Part shown: positions 7,344-15,865 of the stretch, piece by piece
How positions within the stretch are numbered: the first letter of the stretch is position 1
Layout of the letters: every line of letters starts with the position of its first letter
Assembly (NCBI GenBank): GCA_016987375.1
Contig: PJRA01000114.1
Coordinates: 1,170,727-1,186,591, forward strand
Direction: 5' to 3'
DNA length: 15,865 nucleotides
Source: Brachionus koreanus
Taxonomy: Eukaryota > Rotifera > Eurotatoria > Ploima > Brachionidae
Notes under the pieces: model-generated
What the model was told of the DNA's origin: nothing
What the model saw: only the letters and a program-made list of their open reading frames with translations
The model's database searches: none
Translations under genes and position numbers: made by a program

Positions 7344-9974
7344 TCTTCTAAAATAAATGATTTAATTTTTATTTTGCAGATCGAAAAATAAAATATCTAG
7401 TTTAAAGTTAAATCAGAAAAATAATTTCAACTTTAATCAATGTTCACTAGATGAAATTTTTCATGAATTTTATAAATTATATTTTTTAAATTTATCTTTT
7501 TTAAATAATATTTATATTTAGATAAAATGAGACTAATTAGCCATGAATGACTATGAAATTTTAAGGTTTCCTAAACAATTTCCTTAAATTAATTTTAAAA
7601 ACAATATTTATGTCTGTCAATTCTCAAATTTCATAATCAAAGTGAAATTAAAAAATTATACATATAATTCCATCTCAAATTTAAAGATCAAAAATGGCTC
7701 AATAATCATATTGCCTACCTAATATTAATTAAAACATTATGTAATGTTAAGTAATTTAACAAAATTTTGATATTAAATACTTGAAGAAACATTAAAATAT
7801 ATTAAGCTATCAAATTTGAATAAAAATAAATTTTAAATGGCTTCAATAGATTAAAAAAGCGAAAATTTCTCTTCCGCTTTAAAAAATTTAAATAAAATTA
7901 ATTGATCTTCAAATTAGCTTGAAACATTTTAAGCGAATCAAGTCAAGCTTAGTATAAAATTTAAAAACCAATTAAAAAATAAAACAAAATAGTTCGAATC
8001 ATTTTTAGAGAGTAACGATTAGAAAAAATTTGTGAGGAATTTTTTTTTGGAATTTGGTTATTCAATAATTCAATTTAAGTGAAAAAAAAATTAAAAAAAT
8101 AAAAAATACGGAGATTTTCTCTAAAGATTTGATTTTCCTCAGTCTATTATTCAAATTTAAATCTTTTGTAATTTTTAGAAATAGAACTAGAATTTTCTTA
8201 AAACAGGATATATCATTCGAAAAAAAAAAAAAAAATTTATATTTTATAATTGTGCAAAAAATTCGATAAATTTTTGTCAACATCAAAAAAAATATAATAC
8301 CCTTGTTTTTCACTTTTTGCGAATATCTTTTTTTTTTGAATTTCCCTTTAGTAATGAAATGATTAAAATATTTAATCATCATATTTTACACGCCCAATTG
8401 ATAGCTTTAAAATAATATTTACATATATATAAAAGATTAATAGCTCTAAAATATTTTTGAAAATATTATCTCCACCAGTAAGTAATTTAATTAATAAAAA
8501 CAAGATCATTTTTATCAACTGATTTTTCAGACAAAAATAATATTTGAATCAGATCTTGCTTAAAAATGATTTTACAATAACTAAATCAGCATTCTTATAA
8601 CATTTGTTACAAAACTTGACTTAAAAATTCTCAAAAAAAAGATTTAACTTTATCTTTGTTTGATTTTTCATTGATTAAACCAAATCATTTTTTACACTCT
8701 ATGTTCCTTCAAATTTATAAAGAAATGTTAAATAGAAAAAAAATTGTCTTATCTTTTTATATTCTTGAAAAATCACCAAAGCTAGTCTAATCAATTAAAA
8801 AAGTAAAAAAAACGTAGGTTTTTTGTTTATCCATTTTTAAAATTCTCAAATAAAGTCTCTTATACAGATTTATTTTAAACTACTAAAACTGACAATAATT
8901 ACTTACTAAAATTCAAGAAATAATTGAAATAATTTTTTTTTAGATAATTAATGTAAGTTTATATAACTTGAATTTATAACATTTAGCTATTACTATACCA
9001 ATTTTGATCTTAATGTTTTGTTTCAATCAAAAGTAAATTCAAAAAGTAAAAGCCAAAATTAAATAAAAAATTAAAATAAATTTGCTATTTTTGATCTTTT
9101 GAATTGAAAATGAAAATATCTAGTAACTAAAAATATTTAATGCGAATTATGAATTAATTTTGTTATAAATACAAATAAAATAAAATTTAATAGAAATAGA
9201 ATTTCATAGGTAAACGATAAGCGAGACCTTGTTTGAAATTTTTTTTTTGATGCATTAATTTAAGGTAGCCTTTTTTTTTTAATTTTATGATAAAATCAAA
9301 TAAAGTTTTTTTTTTAAATAAATAAGAAAATATTTCAGATACACAAACACGTGAAATTAAGTAAGACGCTGTGAAAATCTGATTAATTTGATTGAGGAAA
9401 TTTTAAATTATACACAAAAAAAATAAGCACAACATTTCAATTTTTTAAATTAAATTGACTAGAATTTGAAGGAAAAAATGAAATCAATGAACTAGAAGCT
9501 GAAAAATACTTTATTTAATAATTTTTTTATTGTAATTTTAGCTCTTTTAAAATTAATTTTCTTAAGTAAAATATCCTTTATTATTATTTATTTTATTTAA
9601 ATATATAAAAATATTTTTTAAAAAAATATCTGAATTAACTCTATTGATTGGAGAATTACTAGATATCGGTTTATTGTCTTCAAAAAATAGAATATTTGAA
9701 ATTATTGTTGACAACACTTTCAAATATATACCTGGAGAATATAATTAAAGAAAAAATTTAGCTTCTAAATGTGATCATTTTTTAATTTAAATACAGAATA
9801 TTCTCATTTAAATGCTTGAAATCATGATTTCAAGTATTATCTAAAGCTTGTCAATTTAATACCATGGGTTAAAAGAGTTAATTAATTTAGAATTCACTTA
9901 TTTTACTAATTCAATTCCAAATTTAAAAAAAAATAATTTATTGATTTTTAATATTTTTTTAAATATTAATCAAT
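7344..9974. other. long AT-rich gene-free region
   Basis: No coding sequence supported on either strand. The minus frame at 8062-8382 is a Lys/Phe/Ile/Asn string from poly-A/T tracts and I reject it. The globin promoter should lie at the left end, just after 7343. Local structures: an AAAGCG/CGCTTT hairpin at 7856-7880 inside a weaker foldback (aagcta at 7804 against tagctt at 7915-7920), homopolymer runs (A run near 8221, T runs near 9240 and 9270), and a near-palindrome at 9811-9838. Confidence 0.5.
9811..9838. repeat. 28-bp near-perfect palindrome
   Basis: The core CTTGAAATCATGATTTCAAG (9815-9834) is a perfect 20-bp palindrome. After one mismatched pair the symmetry continues for three more bases each side. 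Confidence 0.8.
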
Positions 9975-10122
9975 TACTTTAATTTTAAGCTTACTTTTTC
10001 TTCTCTTTTTTCTTAGCCACTAGATATTTAAACATTTGTAATGAATCGTAAAACTCTCTATTTTATTATATCTATTATTATATTAATATTTTCTTTTCCT
10101 ATTTTTCTAGATAAACCCTAAT
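9975..10122. repeat. 148-bp direct repeat, left copy (target-site duplication)
   Basis: Identical base for base to 10768-10915, starting tactttaattttaagc and ending gataaaccctaat. It ends exactly where in-frame LINE coding sequence begins. It contains two pyrimidine-rich runs ending in TTAG/CTAG that look like splice acceptors, but no exon follows. Confidence 0.93.
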
Positions 10123-10767
10123 TGATTTAAAATTTAAAAGTGATTTAAAATGGCACTCGCAAGTTTGCTCGGCAGCATCGAAAGGCAACAAAATACTTGG
10201 TCAAGTACTTCATGGTATTAGATCTCGGACACAGATGGTAATTAAATTACTTTATACAAGTCTTGTAAGACCTCATTTAGAGTATGCTATTCCAGTATGG
10301 TGCCCATATCTAGAGAAAGATAAAATAATTCTAGAAGCTGTTCAACGAAGAGCTACTCGTGCTATCACAGGTCTTAAAGATCTAAACTACGATGAAAGAC
10401 TTAAGGCCCTAAATCTGATGAATTTAACTGAAAGGCGCAAGAGAGGTGACTTAATTCAAATGTTTAAAATTAAAAAAAATATTGATCATGTCGAATGGCA
10501 ATCTCCACTCACTTTTTCAAGCAGAAGTACAAGAGGCCATCCATACAAAATTAAAAGAGAAATAATCAAAAATTGTGCTCAGCGATACCACTTTTTCACA
10601 AACCGTGTAGCGAATGGTTGGAATAAGTTGGGAGTGGATGCAGTTGAAGCCCAATCTAGTGATGTGTTTAAAGGAATAATAGTCAAAAACGAATATAATA
10701 TTATTTGCACATAATCTGTTGTCAGATTTTACGCATTTATGCGTTGCAATAAACCACTATACTATAC
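10123..10767 (+). mobile_element. 5'-truncated non-LTR retrotransposon (LINE, CR1/Jockey type), 645 bp
   Basis: Insert between the two 148-bp repeats. It starts in mid-gene with reverse transcriptase coding sequence directly at the repeat boundary, continues to a TAA at 10712-10714, and ends with a 53-bp 3' region. That region has a small hairpin ACGCA/TGCGT (10731-10744), an AATAAA (10748-10753) and a short pentamer tail (ACTAT twice, then AC running into the repeat's TAC). Truncation at the 5' end plus a short-repeat 3' tail are hallmarks of target-primed reverse transcription. Perfect flanking repeats and an unbroken frame indicate a recent insertion. Confidence 0.9.
10124..10714 (+). pseudogene. 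C-terminal fragment of LINE reverse transcriptase (196 codons)
   Basis: The frame is open from the insertion boundary, well upstream of its first Met at 10235. The first 37 codons (DLKFKSDLKW..., then SAASKGNKILG) are the segment that normally precedes the conserved block in CR1/Jockey-type reverse transcriptases, so the Met at 10235 is an internal residue, not a start. The hallmark block follows: YTSLVRPHLEYAIPVWCPY, then EAVQRRATRAITGL, YDERLKALNL and RRKRGDLIQMFKI. This is the thumb and C-terminal region of the enzyme; the endonuclease and the catalytic FxDD palm are absent, so the copy is dead. No stop or frameshift interrupts it, which agrees with a young insertion. The full-length source element would be elsewhere in the genome. 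Confidence 0.9.
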
Positions 10768-10915
10768 TACTTTAATTTTAAGCTTACTTTTTCTTCTCTT
10801 TTTTCTTAGCCACTAGATATTTAAACATTTGTAATGAATCGTAAAACTCTCTATTTTATTATATCTATTATTATATTAATATTTTCTTTTCCTATTTTTC
10901 TAGATAAACCCTAAT
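10768..10915. repeat. 148-bp direct repeat, right copy (target-site duplication)
   Basis: Perfect copy of 9975-10122, beginning inside the TAC that ends the LINE tail and diverging after ...ccctaat at 10915. Confidence 0.93.
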
Positions 10916-10937
10916 ATTTTATTTCTTTTATTTAATT

Positions 10938-10962
10938 TATTTTGATTTTGATTTTGATTTTT
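10938..10962. repeat. short TTTTGA microsatellite
   Basis: Three to four consecutive TTTTGA-like hexamers directly upstream of the LINE-like 3' end. Confidence 0.6.
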
Positions 10963-10964
10963 TA

Positions 10965-11012
10965 ATCTGAAGGAGCATTAGCTCCGTAAAGTAAACAAAT
11001 AAGTAAAAATAA
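10965..11012 (+). mobile_element. putative LINE 3' end: hairpin plus A-rich tail
   Basis: GGAGC-atta-GCTCC hairpin (10972-10985) followed by gtaaagtaaacaaataagta and further AAATA-like repeats. The architecture (small GC hairpin, GTAAA, then an AAAT-type tail) is that of CR1/L2/Jockey LINE ends, and resembles the pair at 5032-5132 and 15195-15288 in plan but not closely in sequence. No coding part remains; inferred from pattern only. Confidence 0.4.
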
Positions 11013-13020
11013 ATATTTAAAGTGCTGTTTAGTTTTGAAAAATGTAATATCACTAAAAATCATAATTTTTTGTCACAGACAGACGATTAAAAATTTTATA
11101 TATCAAATAAATTCATTTAATAAAAATTTTGTTATTTTTCCTAATTAATTTGTTTATATTTTCAAGGATTTTTGAGTTTTATATTTTTTTAGAAAATGCT
11201 TAAATTTCACATCATCATCTCATGTTATCTCAAATACACTTTCATTTCATTAATTAGGTATAAAAAGATTTTTCTCTTTAGTTTGAAATAACTGATAGGC
11301 ATAATTTTGTAATAAACAGAAAATAGCTTCGAAATAATCAAAAGTTTCTAACTTAATAATCTAACTTAACCACCTAAAACAAAAATACCTTTAATAATCT
11401 TTTGAGATCCTTTTGAAATGTAATCCTATAAGCTTTCATTCAATTTTATCAAACTATTTAAAATGAATAATGAAATATATAATTGAAACAACAGAAAAGA
11501 TTGTCAAACAAACTAAAAAAAAATCAATTAATTCCATGACTCTCTTACCATGTAAGAAACTTAGATAAATAAATTAAAAGCGTTTAAGATATTTAAAAAT
11601 GACTTTATCTAAACTAAATTCTAATTTAGTTTTTGAGTAGATTTAAGGTTTAGTTATAATGTCTATGAAAACAATCTATCTGAATTCTAATTAAACAAAG
11701 TAAAATAATTTTAAGAAGCAAACAAAGAAATTTTTTTGAAAAGGAAATTAAAACGAATATAAAATAAATATATCAACAAAGAAATAGCTAAAAAAATTTG
11801 ATAAAAAATTTATTGATTTATATTAAATTTTTTATAGATTATAAACAAAATTATCTTGATATAATAATTTTGATCTATCGGGTTTATAGATTAAAAAATA
11901 GAAAAATAACTATAAAATTAGTTATTACGTATGAAGAGGTAAACTTGAAAAATAATAAACTATCTTTTTAATCAATTGAAGCTTTCTTTAGTCAATTAAA
12001 ATTGTTTAAATTAAAGGTACGAATATCTTAGATGAATAAATTTATAGAGTAGATAAATAAAAAATATAATGATTTCAGTTCCCTATTCTAAACAAAGATT
12101 TTTGAAGACGTCTTACAAGTAAAACATCTATGAAAGGTAGATGCTATGAAATATCTTAAAATTTAAAAGGCTAAATATTGTTGTAGGCTTGCGAAATACT
12201 TTCTTCTTCTAAACCCTTCTTCTAATCCTAACCCTTTTATAGCTATCTTATTCTTATTATTAATGTTATTATTTTTAATAAATATATAATATTTTTTTAT
12301 ACCAAGAATTTTTAACATTAAATGACTAAAAATACTTCAATTTTGGAAAAGTATTTTTTTTGCTCTTTAAAAATTTTTTAAAAAAATCTTTTCGTTTAAG
12401 AAATGTAAAGTAAAATAATGTGTTTTGATGATGTGCAGTATAATTTAAAATAAGTTTTAGGAAACAGTTTATAATATTAGGAAAAAGAAGTTTGCTTGAA
12501 AGCAAAATCTTTTTAAGCTAAAATTTTATTTTTGCATGATTGAAATCTCTCTGATTTTATCTTTCCTTATTTATGTTTAAATACCAGCAAATTCTGTTCG
12601 CTTGCATCATTTAAATTCAAATTTTGATATTTATACAATCAAAGAAAATTACTTAATGTTGATTCTTGTTTTTATTTAAGCTTACTTGAATCGAAAATTT
12701 TTTTAGATTTCAATCCTAATTGACACAAAAAATTTTAATTCAATTTTAATTATTTTAAAGCTATTTTTTAGAGTTTTTTTTTTTGAATAAATTAAATAAA
12801 AAAGCACTCAAAAAATTAAATTTTATAATAGTTCTGAAATAAATTGAATTAAAGTACGGAAAATCTTTATGATACTAAAAATATAAAATTCCAAAAAAAA
12901 TTTTCTGCCAATATTATTTATTTATTTAAGATTATGTTCTTAAATTTTTAAGAAGTAATAGTTGAAGATTTTAAATCTTGAGTCAAAGATAAATTTTTTT
13001 ATTCTAAAACTTCAAACACC
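11013..13020. other. AT-rich gene-free region
   Basis: I see no coding frame, RNA gene or clear repeat. The only compositional oddity is a C-rich run near 12205-12240 with three TAACCC/AAACCC-like units, too irregular to be telomeric. Confidence 0.5.
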
Positions 13021-13040
13021 ATTTATCTTTTATTCTAATA

Positions 13041-13062
13041 CGATCGCCTCTGTGTCCGATCG
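13041..13062. repeat. CGATCG pair 16 bp apart
   Basis: CGATCG occurs at 13041-13046 and 13057-13062, enclosing cctctgtgtc. Being self-complementary, the two can pair as a hairpin. It begins a less AT-rich island that runs to about 13140. Confidence 0.5.
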
Positions 13063-13145
13063 GAACTGTTGTTTAAAAAGGTACTTGAAAAGGAAATGAG
13101 CTCCTCCCCATTAGGATCCACTAGGATAAAATAGGGTCAAAAAAA

Positions 13146-13186
13146 AATTTCTAATATTAGAAATTGGTTAATCATATGATTAACCA
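13146..13186. repeat. two abutting perfect palindromes (20 and 22 bp)
   Basis: AATTTCTAATATTAGAAATT (13146-13165) is perfect. TGGTTAATC...GATTAACCA (13165-13186) is also perfect and centred on ATATG/CATAT. They share one base, so DNA or RNA here could form two adjacent hairpins. Confidence 0.9.
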
Positions 13187-13360
13187 GTTGACATCGTTTA
13201 GACTAGGAACAAGAAGATAAAGAGGTTCTCTAATACAGATAGCTAATGTAAATGTAAATTGTAAAATTAGACAAATTTAATCTTTGATCTTAAACTTTCA
13301 AAAACTTTTACTTTTATAAATTTCTTTATTCTAAATTTTTGTTGATATACTAAATAACAA

Positions 13361-13430
13361 ACATTAGCCAGGGGGCTGAAAAGAAGGCTTTTGTCGTTCG
13401 GGCAAGTTCCAGGAAATTCCCGAATTTATT
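13361..13430. other. GC-richer island with nested hairpins
   Basis: AGCC-aggg-GGCT (13366-13377) is followed by TTCGGG (13397-13402) pairing with CCCGAA (13419-13424). An open stretch of about 25 plus-strand codons covers it, but it is too short to call a gene. It may be an exon or transposon remnant. Confidence 0.35.
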
Positions 13431-15194
13431 TTTATAATAAATTAAAATAATTCAGATAGCTAAGTCATAATGGCTTAATTTTGGATATGTTTTAGAAATT
13501 ACAAAACTGAGTAAAATGAATAAACTAAATGTGTGGGTTGGAGAACTGCAAAATGATCATTAAGAATTTATTAGAAATAATAACTATATTCAATGTGTCA
13601 ATCGTCTTTTTAACCAATTTCTTTATTTAGATCTTACAAGAAAGAATCTTGAATAAATATTAAAAAATTAAAAAATATTTTTTTAACTCTCCGATCTTGT
13701 CAAGTTCTTGATATCATTTTTATTGATATAATTTCTAGTTTAAAAAAAATTCATAAAAAGATCTTTATCAAGATTTTAATAGAAATCTTTTAAAAGGATG
13801 CAAAATTTGGATTTTTAAAGGATATATTGAAAAAGGTACTAAATATAAGGATTTTTTTGCTCAAAATTTTATTCATCAATGATAGTTTTCCAAAGTAATA
13901 ATTTTAATATCTAAAATAGTTTTATTTTAAACTACATTGAAAAGGATAGCCTCATATTTTAACTTTTGTTTAAGTACATAAATCAAAATTTAAAATAAAA
14001 ATTCTAATTGCTAATGTTTTTATTTTTAAGACTCTGAGTTTAAATTTAACTTAATTTCTCAAAAATTTTTACAACTCTTGGCAGAAATTTAACATTTTAT
14101 TTGAAAAAATTTAAGTTATATGTGTTGCCTGTTTCGATGGCCGTGTACCGAAATAAAACTTAAAAAATTTTCAAATATTATAATTAATAGATAAAAAAAT
14201 TAAGTTTAAGAAAAAAAGTTAAAATTTAGAAAAATAAAGTTTTTTCCACAGCATTCAAGGCGGTCAATTTCAAGTTATAGCGGTCCATTGACTATCACTG
14301 ACAGCACCCAACATCAATTTAAGAATTAGGGCTTTTTACAAAATTAAGTTTACTTAGCTAAACATTTATTAAAAAGATAAAAATTTGTAACTAATTATTA
14401 AGTTTTTCAAATAAAAGTCGACTGATATTTCAGTCGGGTTTTACATTGAAATATTTTTTAAAACATTGTTTAGACTTTTTTTTCTTGTGAATTTTAAAAT
14501 ATGTTTTAATTAAATTTGCATTTTTTAATTACTTAGCTGTTAGACCAAAGTCTAATGTAGATAAAAAAAAGAATAGACTCCTGAATAATAAAAGAATAAA
14601 GAAAAATATGATTAAGTGCATGATGTCATTTTTGACAGAATAAATTGAATTAGATTTGAATAAATTTAATTAGCATTTTTCAATTTTCAATTAATTTCTG
14701 CTTCGATTATCCTGCACTTAAAAATCACTCTAATGAGAAAACATACTGAAATAATCGTAATTAAAAAATCAATTATTAATTCTCTTTTAAATTGAAAATT
14801 TAGGCTGTTTTAAGATCAATTAATTTATTTATTTTGAAGTGAAAGTGTTCAAAATATTTTAAATGACAAAGAATTTTCATAGCATAACATTTCAATTTTT
14901 TCTTAATAGAAAGAGTTTTTTTAAGACTATGTTTCAATTATTTAAAACTTTCTTTTCATTACCATTCACATAAATTTAAAAAATTCAGCTTTATTTTAAC
15001 AAAAGAATTTTACTCGTTTTTCTTAAAAACCTTAAAAAATGTCTGAAAAAAAGAACATTAAGTCTCCATTCTAAAAGAAATTGTTTTTTGATATGAATAA
15101 ATATTAACTGATTTTGGTTCAGTTCAGAAAATTCAAATTAAAACTAAAAATTTTTCAAAAATTATTTTTATTTTTGTTTATTTTTTTCTTTTTA
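13431..15194. other. AT-rich gene-free region with small structured patches
   Basis: No coding sequence supported. Less AT-rich patches occur at about 14120-14155 (TTTCG/CGAAA hairpin) and 14255-14335 (near-repeat gcggtcaattt / gcggtccattg), and a clear hairpin at 14419-14436. None matches an RNA family that I recognise. Confidence 0.45.
14419..14436 (+). repeat. perfect 7-bp hairpin
   Basis: CGACTGA-tatt-TCAGTCG, followed by GGTTTTA. It is a clean stem-loop in otherwise AT-rich DNA. It is not the histone 3' stem-loop, and no gene lies upstream for it to end. Confidence 0.7.
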
Positions 15195-15288
15195 GATAAC
15201 ACTTAAACTTGGTCTAATTCATTTTTTTTCTTTTATTTTTTTACATCGCATTCTAGGTGTTAACTGAAATAAATAAATAAAATAAATA
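15195..15288 (+). mobile_element. LINE-type 3' end, second copy of the family at 5032-5132
   Basis: acatcgcattctaggtgtta followed by actgaaataaataaataaaa: an (AAAT)n tail after a hairpin position now broken by mutation. It aligns with the minus-strand segment at 5132-5032 over about 100 bp with small gaps. No coding part remains. Confidence 0.5.
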
Positions 15289-15774
15289 TTCTTTTACATA
15301 GTTTTTAATTTTGATCTTGGAAAAGATTTGAATTATATTTCTAATCTAATAATTTTTTAAATTTAATTAAGAAAAAAAAAGTAAAACAATTTTTAAAATG
15401 AAAGAAGTAATTTAAATTACAATCTAAAATTCTAAAAATCAAAAATTCAAAGATCTATCTTTTTTTGAGAAATCAAAATAACTGAATTTATCGAAATTAA
15501 ATGAAGTTGAATATTGCTTTGATTATTGGAAAATATGTTCAAATTTTATTATATTCTATCATCTATCAGAAAAATTTTTAATAATTATCATTTGATATTC
15601 AAATTGATGCCAGATTAATAAGATTTTCTGATCGTCTTAACACTTTTAGATCCATGATTATTAAAAAATTTTCCAAAAATAAAATAAAATAAGAAATATA
15701 TAACACAATTTTTCATGTAAATTTAAGTTGTAACGGGTGATGCATAAGTAAATGGACAAAAGTTAAGTTAACTT
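15289..15774. other. AT-rich gene-free region
   Basis: No coding frame or RNA gene seen. A slightly less AT-rich patch begins near 15730 and leads into the hairpin at 15775. Confidence 0.5.
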
Positions 15775-15798
15775 GCCCGATCATGCAAATGATCAGGC
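15775..15798. repeat. 10-bp stem with GCAA loop near the window end
   Basis: GCCCGATCAT-gcaa-ATGATCAGGC: nine of ten pairs match on the plus strand. On a minus-strand transcript the odd pair becomes a U-G wobble, so all ten could pair. CGATCAT repeats again 20 bp on (15798-15804), followed by a short TA run. Confidence 0.7.
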
Positions 15799-15865
15799 GA
15801 TCATATATATATTTATTTATAAACTACTAAAAATTAGCTATAATATTGCAAAAAAAAATTTTTAA

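Noticed and set aside
8062..8382. 106-residue minus-strand frame
   Set aside because: Composed almost only of Phe, Lys, Ile, Leu and Asn encoded by poly-A/T runs; no motif, and no rise in G/C over the flanks.
10235..10714. Treating the Met at 10235 as the start of a 159-residue protein
   Set aside because: The 37 codons upstream are in frame and carry the reverse transcriptase segment expected before this point, so the Met is internal to a truncated element.
12190..12240. Telomere-like AACCC units
   Set aside because: Only about three irregular units, interrupted and not in a regular array.

Overview
The window reads as nuclear DNA of a small AT-rich animal. It is very AT-rich outside genes, has short GT-AG introns (54-60 bp), an animal-type globin gene that keeps two ancestral globin introns, a flavin-containing monooxygenase gene, and scattered CR1/Jockey-type LINE fragments and foldback elements. 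A monogonont rotifer (Brachionus-like) is my best guess; this is inferred from composition and gene style and no marker proves it. No rRNA, tRNA, CRISPR array or prokaryotic operon structure is visible.

Layout. At 197-400 (-) lies a 67-residue open frame with gene-like composition. At 1010-2656 (+) is an intact single-exon flavin-containing monooxygenase of 548 residues. Positions 2657-5900 are gene-free but hold a roughly 300-bp foldback element (3509-3806), a less AT-rich relic-like stretch (about 4040-4530), and a 997-bp TA-flanked inverted-repeat transposon (4689-5685) that itself carries a LINE 3' end. At 5908-7343 (-) I could assemble a five-exon globin gene of 371 residues in which all four splice junctions keep frame. 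It has a possibly myristoylated Ser/Asn/Lys-rich N-terminal extension of about 170 residues, followed by a globin fold with the CD1 Phe, distal His and proximal His in place. Positions 7350-9970 are AT-rich with no gene seen. At 9975-10915 a 5'-truncated LINE (196 codons of the reverse transcriptase C-terminal part) sits between two perfect 148-bp direct repeats, best read as an exceptionally long target-site duplication. Positions 10916-15865 carry no gene, only a second LINE-type 3' end, palindromes, hairpins and a diverged inverted copy of the LINE 3' end seen near 5080.

The two main genes are transcribed towards each other (FMO +, globin -) and are about 3.2 kb apart. Nothing suggests a joint pathway. 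The most noteworthy observations are the 148-bp duplication around a young LINE insertion and the reconstructed globin gene, with its long N-terminal extension, ancestral intron positions and an insertion between helices G and H.
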